The notes under the pieces were generated by a model. That model saw nothing but the letters and a program-made list of their open reading frames with translations. It ran no database searches and had not been told where the DNA came from. A stretch of DNA of 5,141 nt from Candidatus Hydrogenedentota bacterium (GTDB lineage: Bacteria > Hydrogenedentota > Hydrogenedentia > Hydrogenedentales > CAITNO01). The stretch is from assembly GCA_903822375.1 (NCBI GenBank), contig CAIJOU010000545.1:1-5141 (forward strand), given 5' to 3'. Shown here piece after piece: positions 1 through 5,141 of this stretch; positions within the stretch are counted from its first letter, which is position 1; each line of letters starts with the position of its first letter. The position numbers and the translations under genes are program-made.

Positions 1-2888
1 ACCCCTTCCTTTGAACGCGTTGCTTTCCCATCCACGGAAACGCCCTCAAAATAGAACCGGAATTCCGTGGCCGCCGCGTCGAGGGGGACGGTGAATTCGT
101 ACGGGAATTCGTCATCCTGAATGGTCTTCCAGGCGCCTGCCTCTGGATAATGCAGCGTGATTGCGCTGAATTCAGCGTCATCCGCCTGCAGATAGATGTA
201 GGCGTTGTCATTTTCAACACCGGGAAGAATCATCGCGCGGGCATCTCCGAAGGGAACTTCGAGATAATCCAGCGACCAGGAAGTGGCGTTTGTCCGAGCA
301 AGGATGCGCGGCTGGAATGCGGGGGTGATTTCAACATCTTCGATTTCAACCGCTGTAATCCCTTGTGCTTTGACGGTGACCCTGAAGGATCCGTCATCCA
401 TCGGTACAGATTCCCGCGCATTGTTCTGCAAGCGGACTTTTGCTTGCTTTGTTTTGCCGGCAAGGTTCCCAATCAATGTCTTGCTCAATTCCACCTTTGC
501 CGTGACTTCTTCACGCGACTGGTTGGTGAACGCAATGAAGAACTTGTTGCCGCCCCGTGCCGTCAAATAGTTCAACTCAACATTGTCGCACGCCACAACG
601 CCCTTCGGCATCCAGAGCCAGACATTTTTCGAGCCATACCACTCGCCTGCTTTGTGCCCATAGAATTTGTTCTGCAGGTAGGCATACCCTTCAATGAACT
701 CGCCTGGAAAGTTGATTTGCCCCTTGGAACGGACGAAGACGTCCGAGACCAGATAGTCATAAAGCATGGACATCATGGGCCAGATATGGTTGTAATGGAA
801 GGAGTTTACGCTAAGCTCCTCGTGTTCTCTCAGCGGATAATCCGCTTTCTCGTATATGGTCGTTCGCGCGGTGTTTATGTGGTAGCCGGGAAAATTCCGG
901 TATCGTCCAACAACGGCTGAACGCGCAATGTCCGACAAGAAGGCATCATTGGCATAGTGGCCAAGACGAAGCATCCAGGGCGCATAGTTGGCCATGAATA
1001 TGGCGCGGTGCCCGCTGCAGGTTCCGGAGGATTCGGAGGTCAGTCCGATCTCGGAAAGTCGCCATGCCGGGACTTCTTCTTCAGGGGCATGCATCTGCTT
1101 GTGCCCTTTGCTTTTGAGGTACCAATACATCGGCGCCTTTCCGCCTTTGTTTACCAGAATCTCCCGCGCCGGTATTGCAGGACACATCCAGACAGACATG
1201 GCAAACAGGCGGGCGCCAGCCTGCGCCGCCTCCAGATAGCGCTCCTTCCCGGTCTGTTCATACAAATCAAGCAAGTCGATCCACTTGGGGGAAAATTCCG
1301 TCCAGAAGAACAAGGCGCCCGCGTCAGGATCATTGAAGCCGGTTTGAAGGCGGTCGACCCGTCTGTCCAGATACGTATCGGCCCCGGCCATGGCTTTTTC
1401 AAGAAAGGCCTTCTCCCCGGTGGCGCGATGCAGGGCCAGCGCGTTTCTCCAGGAACCGCTTTTTTCCGCGGTGCCGGCGTCTGATGTCCCCTCCTTGCCA
1501 TACTTGTTCCCGGCGAGGGTCAGGAACACTGGATACGCCCCCTGGAAAATATCATAGAGCGAAGCCAGTTCGGTGACCGGAGCGCAGGGGCCCTTCATGG
1601 CGCGCGATGGGTGCTGGATCTTCTGTTTGCGGTCCAGGCAAAACAGGGACTTTTCCCGGGACAGCATGTACTCCATCAAGGGATAGGCACGGCGTCGATA
1701 TATGTCCGCATTGTCCGTGACCAGCGCCATGTTCAAAGGGTTCAGGGAGGACACATTTTTTACTGAGCCGGGCACGTCGGTTGAATAGGAACACCCCTTG
1801 AGTTCTTCCAGAAAGCGGCTGTACCCGCTCATTCCATAATCAAGCATATTGTTCAGGGTGTCATTTAGCGAGGCGATGGCATTATGCCGATAATCGGAAA
1901 ATCCGTACACCTCACGGGCGATTTGTTCGTAGGTGTCGCTGCAGCTGCGCGATGTCGAAACCAGCCGCATCCTGAATTCAAGCGAATCCCCGGCATCCAT
2001 CAGCGACCCCTGCCCGCCAAGCACGGGCGCAAAGATCATGGGCTGTGCATTGCCCATCGCATTGCGCACCGCCACGCCAAACCGGGAGTTGTCCATTGTT
2101 GGCAGGGGGTCAAAGGGCAGTTCGTCGGGGTCGGCCACCAGTGCGGCACACTGCCCCTTGAGACGCACCATTGTTGCCGGCAAGGTGCATTGGTAGGCCA
2201 GGGTCATGAAGGATGTCTCGGGAAAGCGCTTTTCCTGCCATATCAACGGCTGCCATATCTCATCGAATTCCGATGGGTTCGCTTCCGGCATGCCCGTAAA
2301 GCCGACCGAATAGTAACCCGGCGCACGGGCCTGAAAACGGAATGCCAGGACAGGCTCGCGCTTGGCGTCTGACAGCGTAAGGGTGGCCGTTATCGTGAAA
2401 GACGGATTGTCCTCAAAACGGAACTGTATGGAATCTCCGTCAATTATACTGTTTATTGCCGTCACAACGGTGGTGTTTCCCGCATAAGACAGGTCGGCCG
2501 TGCGATTGCCGGTGCTTCCTTTCAGGATGCGGTCATCAAAGCCATCGCCTGCCGTGGATGCACCGGCGGTGGTTCCTTTCAGCAGTTTGTCCTGCGGCAC
2601 ATGCGCGGCATCAACTTCCCAACTGGTCACGTTGTAATTGACATGCTTAATCGCTGCAGGCCGGACCGCTGTTTTGGGGTCTGCCTGTGTGGCGATAACG
2701 GTAAACGTTGGTGTGCATCGGAAGTGCTCCCCCGTTTCCGCGCGCACAAGAACGCTGTGGTCCTCATTCAGGGTAAGTGAATAATGCGCATTGCTGATGG
2801 TTGACACCCCGGCATGGGCATTTGAAAGGGAAACAAGCAGAAGAACCTGAATGAACCAGGTTCGTCTTCCAATAGCGGATGCGAACAT
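1..2888 (-). CDS. Large secreted (alpha/alpha)-toroid, glycoside-hydrolase-like protein, 3' end outside window
   Basis: One open frame of 962 codons with no stop up to the window edge, so the C-terminus is missing. The start is ATG at 2888, with GGAGAG 8 bases upstream. Residues 1-26 form a Sec signal peptide: Arg8-Arg9, a hydrophobic stretch at about 11-21, and an AHA cleavage site before Gly27. Residues 30-330 are rich in alternating beta-type sequence, like the N-terminal sandwich of many glycan-active enzymes. Residues 340-740 are helical and contain toroid-style hairpin turns such as HRATGEKAFLEKA (about 487-499) and YEQTGKERYLEAA (about 543-555). Aromatic/His-rich stretches follow, SGTCSGHRAIF near 621 and SFHYNHIWPMM near 695. 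Residues 760-850 (FFIAFTNQSREEV) and 855-962 look like C-terminal beta modules. The layout resembles six-hairpin glycosidases and polysaccharide lyases. I recognise no named family and cannot point to a catalytic acid, so carbohydrate degradation is inference. Export to the periplasm or outside is well supported. Confidence 0.87.
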   Translation of the reverse strand, partial: MFASAIGRRTWFIQVLLLVSLSNAHAGVSTISNAHYSLTLNEDHSVLVRAETGEHFRCTPTFTVIATQADPKTAVRPAAIKHVNYNVTSWEVDAAHVPQDKLLKGTTAGASTAGDGFDDRILKGSTGNRTADLSYAGNTTVVTAINSIIDGDSIQFRFEDNPSFTITATLTLSDAKREPVLAFRFQARAPGYYSVGFTGMPEANPSEFDEIWQPLIWQEKRFPETSFMTLAYQCTLPATMVRLKGQCAALVADPDELPFDPLPTMDNSRFGVAVRNAMGNAQPMIFAPVLGGQGSLMDAGDSLEFRMRLVSTSRSCSDTYEQIAREVYGFSDYRHNAIASLNDTLNNMLDYGMSGYSRFLEELKGCSYSTDVPGSVKNVSSLNPLNMALVTDNADIYRRRAYPLMEYMLSREKSLFCLDRKQKIQHPSRAMKGPCAPVTELASLYDIFQGAYPVFLTLAGNKYGKEGTSDAGTAEKSGSWRNALALHRATGEKAFLEKAMAGADTYLDRRVDRLQTGFNDPDAGALFFWTEFSPKWIDLLDLYEQTGKERYLEAAQAGARLFAMSVWMCPAIPAREILVNKGGKAPMYWYLKSKGHKQMHAPEEEVPAWRLSEIGLTSESSGTCSGHRAIFMANYAPWMLRLGHYANDAFLSDIARSAVVGRYRNFPGYHINTARTTIYEKADYPLREHEELSVNSFHYNHIWPMMSMLYDYLVSDVFVRSKGQINFPGEFIEGYAYLQNKFYGHKAGEWYGSKNVWLWMPKGVVACDNVELNYLTARGGNKFFIAFTNQSREEVTAKVELSKTLIGNLAGKTKQAKVRLQNNARESVPMDDGSFRVTVKAQGITAVEIEDVEITPAFQPRILARTNATSWSLDYLEVPFGDARAMILPGVENDNAYIYLQADDAEFSAITLHYPEAGAWKTIQDDEFPYEFTVPLDAAATEFRFYFEGVSVDGKATRSKEG

Positions 2889-2896
2889 AAGAAATA

Positions 2897-2902
2897 CTCT
2901 CC
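2897..2902 (-). promoter_or_regulatory. Ribosome binding site of the secreted enzyme
   Basis: Read on the minus strand this is GGAGAG, eight bases before the ATG at 2888. It fixes the start that yields a complete signal peptide. A TAGAAT hexamer (minus strand, 2949-2944) could be a -10 element giving a leader of about 50 bases, but no convincing -35 hexamer sits at the right distance, so the promoter itself is not called. Confidence 0.7.
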
Positions 2903-2910
2903 GTTAACAA

Positions 2911-2938
2911 CAGTCGTTCCACGGCGTCGCCAGTCGTT
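2911..2938. repeat. CAGTCGTT direct repeat, 20 bases apart, upstream of the secreted enzyme
   Basis: CAGTCGTT occurs at 2911-2918 and again at 2931-2938, exactly two helical turns apart on the same DNA face. The pair lies between the likely promoter region and the ribosome binding site of the enzyme gene. It could be a binding site for a dimeric regulator. Nothing beyond spacing and position supports this, and an 8-base repeat may be chance. Confidence 0.3.
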
Positions 2939-2946
2939 AGGGTATT

Positions 2947-3139
2947 CTAGCGCAATTGGGATAAATCAGCGACAGAAGACCAAGTGCCATTCACTTCGAT
3001 CTTTTCATTAATCCGTTTGGCGGTGCCTTGCTTGCTGCCACGACTCCGGGTCGCAGAAGTAGAGATACCAAGTCCCTCCCTTCTCGTTGAGTCACCTCCG
3101 CAAAGCGCCGAGTGGTACAATCTTGTCCGTTCCTGACAT
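2947..3139 (-). pseudogene. Decayed small gene of unknown function
   Basis: On the minus strand an ATG at 3139 is preceded by AGGAG nine bases upstream. It opens with MSGTDKIVPLGALRR and stops at TGA (3094-3092). The same frame then continues with protein-like sequence, LNEKGGTWYLYFCDPESWQQ, before further stops at 3010. A neighbouring frame carries KRINEKIEVNGTWSS and ends at TAG (2949-2947). The simplest reading is a small gene with one nonsense mutation and one frameshift. An 80-codon frame from 3189 to 2947 is open but starts without a ribosome binding site, and its N-terminal half looks like out-of-frame sequence (Arg, Thr and Ser rich). The family is not recognised. RxLNEKGGTW and RINEKIEVNGTW resemble each other, which may mean an internal repeat. 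Confidence 0.4.
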
Positions 3140-3141
3140 CT

Positions 3142-3204
3142 TGTTAGTCTCCTGTTAGTCTTGTGTTGGTGTTTAGTGTGATCTTTCACTGTTACAGACT
3201 AACA
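3142..3204. repeat. Three copies of TGTTAGTCT, two direct and one inverted
   Basis: TGTTAGTCT lies at 3142-3150 and 3153-3161, 11 bases apart and so one helical turn. The inverted copy AGACTAACA is at 3196-3204. The two direct copies flank the ribosome binding site of the decayed minus-strand gene starting at 3139, which reads as AGGAG between them. The arrangement fits an operator-like array for that gene or for a divergent promoter towards 3269, but the function is inferred only from spacing. Confidence 0.4.
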
Positions 3205-3226
3205 ACCACTAACGTTCATGGTTGTT
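3201..3226. repeat. 8-base inverted repeat able to form a hairpin
   Basis: AACAACCA at 3201-3208 is the exact reverse complement of TGGTTGTT at 3219-3226. The 10-base loop contains the palindrome AACGTT. It overlaps the inverted TGTTAGTCT copy and lies about 40 bases before the small plus-strand gene at 3269. There is no T-run on either side, so an intrinsic terminator is unlikely. An operator or leader hairpin remains possible. Confidence 0.35.
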
Positions 3227-3268
3227 GGAGGACAACTCTGGCAGTTTTTGCAGTGTGGAAGGTGAGTC

Positions 3269-3486
3269 ATGGTGTGCGGTAGAAGGTTGTCTGGCAGTCG
3301 TTTCATGGTCATCGTCGACCTGCAGGAGTCCCACTGGGACTGGTCGCAGGGCGAGCCGCCGATGGACAATCCCGACTACTACCTCCGCTACAACAAGAGA
3401 TTCAACCGCATGGGCAGATGCGCTACGTGACCGCGGACAACAGGGACTTCCTGCCGGCGATTGTACAGCGATTGGCTAAAGTTTAG
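3269..3486 (+). pseudogene. Frameshifted small gene, paralogue copy 1 (unknown family)
   Basis: The ATG at 3269 follows a purine-rich GGAAGGTGAG. The frame reads through FMVIVDLQESHWDWSQGEPP and DNPDYYLRYNKRFNRMG, then hits TGA at 3428-3430 after 53 codons. Compared with the related stretch at 4221-4334, this copy lacks four bases (TGAC) right after ATGGG. Restoring them lets the frame continue as DQMRYVTADNRDFLPAIVQRLAKV's equivalent and end at TAG (3484-3486). The gene is therefore broken by a 4-base deletion near its end. The complete version would be about 73 residues from this ATG, though the ATG may itself be internal to a longer ancestral gene. I do not recognise the family. The sequence is rich in Trp, Tyr and Asp, with no signal peptide or membrane segment. 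Confidence 0.5.
3404..3475 (+). repeat. Diverged direct repeat, copy 1 (partner at 4221-4296)
   Basis: This stretch aligns with 4221-4296 over about 76 columns, with one 4-base gap and roughly ten mismatches. Most differences fall in third codon positions of the NRMG..MR.VTADNRDFL reading (GTG/GTC, ACC/ACG, GAC/GAT, AAC/AAT). That pattern points to two formerly coding paralogues rather than a recent non-coding duplication. The two copies lie about 820 bases apart and enclose the ydeI/IS wreck. Confidence 0.7.
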
Positions 3487-3543
3487 ATGAATCATACCTG
3501 AGTCCGGAAGACCGGGTGCGGTACAGAAGGGGTTATTGTGACC

Positions 3544-3702
3544 ATGAAAAGTGATACGCCTGAACTTTTGTTCCCCTCTCGTGAAGATTTTCGTGAATGG
3601 CTATCCAATAACGCCCAAGCAAGTGAAGGGGTTTGGCTTATGTTCGGAAAGACAAAAGCCGTGCTTATGGCCTACCCCCACTTTATGTACCAGCCAGAGT
3701 GA
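3544..3702 (+). pseudogene. 5' fragment of a YdeI/OmpD-associated (OmdA-type) family gene
   Basis: The ATG at 3544, or an in-frame GTG at 3538, follows AAGGGG at 3527-3532. It opens a frame with LLFPSREDFREWLSNN and EGVWLMFGKTKAV, the usual N-terminus of YdeI/OmpD-associated proteins (typically near 190 residues). After about residue 41 the frame enters insertion-sequence DNA at about 3668 and stops at TGA 3700-3702, giving a 52-residue stub. The matching C-terminus survives at 3929-4165 in another frame. The central part of about 65-75 residues, which in this family includes the ALCFGWIDG-type motif, is gone. Family members have been linked to bacteriocin or envelope-stress protection, but that role is uncertain in general, and this copy cannot make the normal protein. 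Confidence 0.82.
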
Positions 3703-3927
3703 GAGGGTTTTGCTCTGAGCTGTGGTCCTGAGTCTGGGTCTCTGCATTGGCGCACCGGAGGTGGGCCGTGGGCCTGACGGAGTTTCGCCAATGCAGGGCG
3801 AACTCTGCCGGGGTCATGTAATTCAGACTGCTGTGGGGGCGGAAATCATTGTATTCCTTTCGCCAATCCTCCACCAATGTTTGGGCATCGCGGCCGTTGA
3901 TGAACACGTGCATGTTCAGGCACTCGC
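3668..3927 (-). mobile_element. IS3-family element remnant (right end plus 3' part of transposase)
   Basis: About 260 bases of insertion sequence lie inside the ydeI-like gene. The outer edge is placed at TGGCCTACCCCC (3668-3679) because the YdeI reading ends there and IS3-family termini commonly begin with TG followed by a C-run. The inner edge lies at about 3923-3931, where the transposase reading (..ECLNMHV) meets the resumed YdeI reading (AVQNGTW). The rest of the element, its left end and the middle of the host gene are missing, so a deletion followed the insertion. No target duplication can be tested because one end is lost. The element cannot transpose by itself. Confidence 0.72.
3683..3927 (-). 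pseudogene. IS3-family transposase (OrfB), C-terminal fragment
   Basis: The minus-strand frame, open from about 3927 to the TAA at 3685-3683, carries ECLNMHVFINGRDAQ followed by the family hallmark DWRKEYNDFRPHSSLNYMTP and AEF. This is the segment just downstream of the last acidic residue of the DDE catalytic triad in IS3-family OrfB proteins. All three catalytic residues and the HTH-bearing OrfA are therefore absent. The first Met is at 3913, giving 76 residues, but it is an internal Met of the ancestral transposase, not a genuine start. The last ~25 residues (HLRCANAETQTQDHSSEQNP) form the usual variable tail. It is non-functional as a transposase. Confidence 0.85.
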
Positions 3928-4165
3928 CGTGCAGAATGGAACATGGGCTGCGCAGAAACGCGAACCGATAACCGACGAGCAGATAGCGTCACTTGCCAAG
4001 AGACTGCACGGCATTGCTCCCGCGTACGAGAACTTCATGAAGATGTCCCCCTCGGTAAAACGCACCTATACCGGTGCTTACTTCGCCCCCAAGAGCGATG
4101 ACGCCCGGCAACGGTCGTTTGACCGGATTGTAGATCGGTTGAACAAGAACTTGAAACCAATGTAG
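3722..4165 (+). pseudogene. Chimeric frame: antisense IS sequence joined to the OmdA C-terminus of the YdeI-like gene
   Basis: This 147-codon frame is open, but only its second part is genuine. Residues 1 to about 67 are the opposite strand of the transposase fragment. From about residue 70 (AVQNGTWAAQKREPITDEQI, 3929 onward) to the TAG at 4163-4165 it matches the C-terminal OmdA-type domain of YdeI/OmpD-associated proteins, with MSPSVKRTYTGAYF and DRIVDRLNKNLKPM. The TAG is the natural gene end. No good ribosome binding site precedes the first ATG at 3722, so I treat it as the 3' fragment of the same gene as 3544-3702, now in a different frame. Automatic annotation would probably report it as an intact YdeI-family protein, which would be misleading. 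Confidence 0.8.
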
Positions 4166-4220
4166 ATCTAAATGCGATTCTCACCCTGTGATCTTTGTGC
4201 CCTTTGTGGTTCGTGTCCCC

Positions 4221-4334
4221 AACCGCATGGGTGACCAGATGCGCTGCGTCACGGCGGATAATAGGGACTTCCTGCTGGCGATTGTGCAGGGTTTGAAAAG
4301 TAACGCCTTAGTACGCAGTTATTACCGAGATTAG
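4221..4334 (+). pseudogene. 3' end of a paralogue of the small gene at 3269 (copy 2)
   Basis: In frame from 4221 the sequence reads NRMGDQMRCVTADNRDFL, then LAIVQGLKSNALVRSYYRD, and ends at TAG (4332-4334). This frame is open from 4155, but no ATG occurs before 4227, and bases up to 4220 do not resemble the upstream part of copy 1. Only the 3' end of a paralogue therefore seems to remain. It preserves the four bases missing from copy 1. A strong terminator begins at its stop codon, as expected for a true gene end. The family is not recognised. Confidence 0.5.
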
Positions 4335-4380
4335 CGGCAGGAACGGAGTTGCGGCTCCAGCGTTCCCGCCGTTCATTTTT
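4333..4380 (+). terminator. Rho-independent terminator after copy 2
   Basis: The left arm CGGCAGGAACG (4335-4345) pairs with CGTTCCCGCCG (4361-4371) with one mismatch (A4339 opposite C4367). GGAG/CTCC (4345-4348 with 4355-4358) can extend an inner stem, and the outer bases 4333-4334 can pair with 4372-4373. CATTTTT follows at 4374-4380. It begins at the TAG stop codon (4332-4334) of the gene remnant and insulates vapBC from upstream transcription. Confidence 0.8.
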
Positions 4381-4393
4381 CGTGGAACCCGGC

Positions 4394-4436
4394 TGGACTT
4401 GGCATATCCCCATATTCTATGGTATGGTTACCCATA
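4394..4436 (+). promoter_or_regulatory. Putative vapBC promoter and operator with four CCATA/TATGG half-sites
   Basis: CCATA (4410-4414) and TATGG (4418-4422) form one inverted pair with a 3-base centre. TATGG (4423-4427) and CCATA (4432-4436) form an adjacent pair of opposite orientation with a 4-base centre. The array ends at the vapB ATG. A possible -10 TATGGT (4418-4423) and a weak -35 TGGACT (4394-4399) would place transcription close to the start codon, and no Shine-Dalgarno sequence precedes it. Ribbon-helix-helix antitoxins with their VapC partners commonly bind such palindromes and repress their own operon. Autoregulation here is inferred. Confidence 0.6.
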
Positions 4437-4681
4437 TGAAGACAACCATCGATATTTCTGATGCGCTTTACGATGAAGTTCGGCGCGTGGCCTATGAGGA
4501 AAAGAGCACGGTGAAGGCCTTGGTTGAGGAGGGACTGCGCCACACGCTCGCCCAGCACAAGCAACGTATTCCCTTTACCCTGCGCGATGCCACGTTCAAG
4601 GGTAGCGGACTGCAACCGGAGTTCTCCGGCGCGTCTTGGGACCAGATTCGGAACGCGGCCTACGAAGGGCGCGGCGGATGA
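4436..4681 (+). CDS. vapB: VapB-type antitoxin (ribbon-helix-helix)
   Basis: An 81-residue protein. MKTTIDISDALYDEVRRVAY (1-20) is a ribbon-helix-helix start: strand at 2-7, first helix at about 8-20. A second helix follows at about 24-40 (STVKALVEEGLRHTL). This fold dimerises and binds the operator. Residues 45-81, ending SWDQIRNAAYEGRGG, form the tail that in VapB families wraps and blocks the toxin's active site. The ATG at 4436 is chosen because the family begins at MKTTIDI. An ATG at 4424 would add MVTH and is possible. Codons further upstream run through the terminator and are not coding. The stop TGA (4679-4681) overlaps the next start as ATGA, indicating translational coupling with vapC. 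The antitoxin is expected to act in the cytoplasm and to be less stable than the toxin. Confidence 0.92.
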   Translation: MKTTIDISDALYDEVRRVAYEEKSTVKALVEEGLRHTLAQHKQRIPFTLRDATFKGSGLQPEFSGASWDQIRNAAYEGRGG

Positions 4682-5109
4682 TTGCCGTCGACACGAACCT
4701 GCTGGTCTATGCCCACCGGGAGGATGCGGCATGGCACGACAAGGCCTGCGCATGCATCAAGCAGCAGGCGGAAGGCGTGGCGCCCTGGGCCATTCCCTGG
4801 CCGTGCATTCATGAGTTCTTTGCCATTGTCACCCATCCGCGCATCTATTCGCCCCCCACCCCAGCCGACAGGGCGGTCGAACAGGTCGACGCATGGAGGG
4901 AGTCGCCGAGCCTTGTGATGCTTGGTGAGGCCCAAGACTATTGGCCGCACCTTCGCGCATTGATTCTGAACGGCCGCATTGCGGGTCCCATGGTGCATGA
5001 TGCCCGAATAGCAGCGCTTTGCATTCAACACGGCGTTCAGGAAATCTGGACGGCAGACCGGGACTTCGGCCGGTTTTCGGGAATCCTGGCAAACAACCCA
5101 TTGCTTTGA
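4678..5109 (+). CDS. vapC: VapC-type PIN-domain toxin ribonuclease
   Basis: A 143-residue protein, normal length for the family. The PIN acidic centre is complete: Asp5 in MIAVDTNLLVYA, Glu46 in CIHEFFAIV, Asp108 in MVHDARIAALC, and Asp127/Asp129 in WTADRDFGRF. These bind divalent metal for RNA cleavage. In the family, VapC toxins cut specific structured RNAs (tRNA or rRNA) and halt translation unless held by VapB. The C-terminal TADRDF..F motif resembles the Mtu-type PIN toxins. The ATG at 4678 overlaps the vapB stop (ATGA) and needs no separate promoter. An upstream in-frame ATG at 4636 lies inside vapB and would add 14 non-family residues, so it is rejected. The operon looks intact and functional, and the RNA target cannot be told from sequence. 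Confidence 0.95.
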   Translation: MIAVDTNLLVYAHREDAAWHDKACACIKQQAEGVAPWAIPWPCIHEFFAIVTHPRIYSPPTPADRAVEQVDAWRESPSLVMLGEAQDYWPHLRALILNGRIAGPMVHDARIAALCIQHGVQEIWTADRDFGRFSGILANNPLL

Positions 5110-5141
5110 CTTGCGGGTTCGGATAGTCCTCCGCCACAACA
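5110..5141. other. Short tail after vapC
   Basis: These 32 bases hold no gene, no convincing terminator hairpin with a T-run and no obvious repeat. A terminator for vapBC, if present, lies beyond the window. Confidence 0.5.

Noticed and set aside
150..920. Long plus-strand open frame of 256 codons
   Set aside because: It is antisense to the 962-codon minus-strand gene, has no signal or family-like motif, and lacks a ribosome binding site. The minus-strand frame covers it without interruption.
957..1484. Plus-strand open frame of 175 codons
   Set aside because: Shadow of the secreted-enzyme gene. The minus-strand translation here contains clear helical-repeat protein sequence.
1884..2372. 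Plus-strand open frame of 162 codons
   Set aside because: Antisense to the same enzyme gene, with an unusual His- and Cys-rich composition and no recognisable motif.
3222..3479. Plus-strand 85-codon open frame with Ser/Thr/Arg-rich composition
   Set aside because: It is an out-of-frame reading of the small gene at 3269-3486. That other frame gives normal protein composition and matches the paralogous copy at 4221.
3495..3523. Group II intron domain V-like hairpin
   Set aside because: The stem is short and lacks the conserved AGC triad and GNRA-capped domain V pattern. No intron reverse transcriptase is nearby.
3404..4296. Possible composite transposon or CRISPR-like array defined by the two direct repeats
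   Set aside because: There are only two copies, about 820 bases apart. They diverge mainly at third codon positions and end in stop codons, so they are coding paralogues rather than mobile-element ends or CRISPR repeats.
4349..4435. Upstream TTG extension of vapB
   Set aside because: The added residues are translated from the terminator hairpin and operator, have no ribosome binding site and do not match the family N-terminus.
4373..5139. Minus-strand open frames of 100-160 codons opposite vapBC
   Set aside because: Both vapB and vapC are clearly identified on the plus strand with motifs and ATGA coupling. The antisense frames have no family resemblance.

Overview
The window looks like bacterial chromosomal DNA of roughly balanced to slightly GC-rich composition. 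A large secreted protein with a glycan-degrading-enzyme-like layout, a VapBC toxin-antitoxin pair and a field of decayed genes with an insertion-sequence scar would suit an accessory region of a PVC-group bacterium (Lentisphaerota, Kiritimatiellota, Verrucomicrobiota) or a similar polysaccharide degrader. No ribosomal or marker gene is present, so the taxonomy is only a guess.

Layout. (1) Positions 1-2888, minus strand: one uninterrupted reading frame of 962 codons that runs off the left edge. It encodes an exported protein with an N-terminal beta region, a helical (alpha/alpha)-toroid-like core and C-terminal beta modules. It begins with a signal peptide and a well-spaced ribosome binding site. 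The shorter plus-strand frames across this region are its shadows. (2) Positions 2889-4335: a gene graveyard. In order it holds a short leader with spaced direct repeats, a broken small minus-strand gene (2947-3139), a repeat- and hairpin-rich stretch (3142-3226), and a small plus-strand gene frameshifted near its end (3269-3486). These are followed by a YdeI/OmpD-associated (OmdA-type) gene split by the right-hand remnant of an IS3-family element (3544-4165), and a second diverged copy of the 3' end of the frameshifted small gene (4221-4334), closed by a strong rho-independent terminator (4333-4380). (3) Positions 4410-5109, plus strand: an apparently intact vapBC operon. Its putative operator is built from four copies of one pentamer, the genes overlap by ATGA, and all expected PIN-domain acidic residues are present.

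How the parts relate. The only intact genes are the exported enzyme and vapBC. The enzyme reads away from the graveyard towards the left edge, and vapBC reads right. The decayed middle shows a 4-base deletion in one paralogous tail relative to the other, a likely nonsense mutation in the small minus-strand gene, and an IS insertion followed by a deletion that removed the middle of the ydeI-like gene along with most of the IS. That last event left a 147-codon chimeric open frame in which antisense transposase sequence is joined to a genuine OmdA C-terminus. I found no clear previously undescribed multi-gene system. The most useful leads are the enzyme of unassigned family, the chimeric ydeI/IS frame, the paired diverged tails and the vapBC operator.
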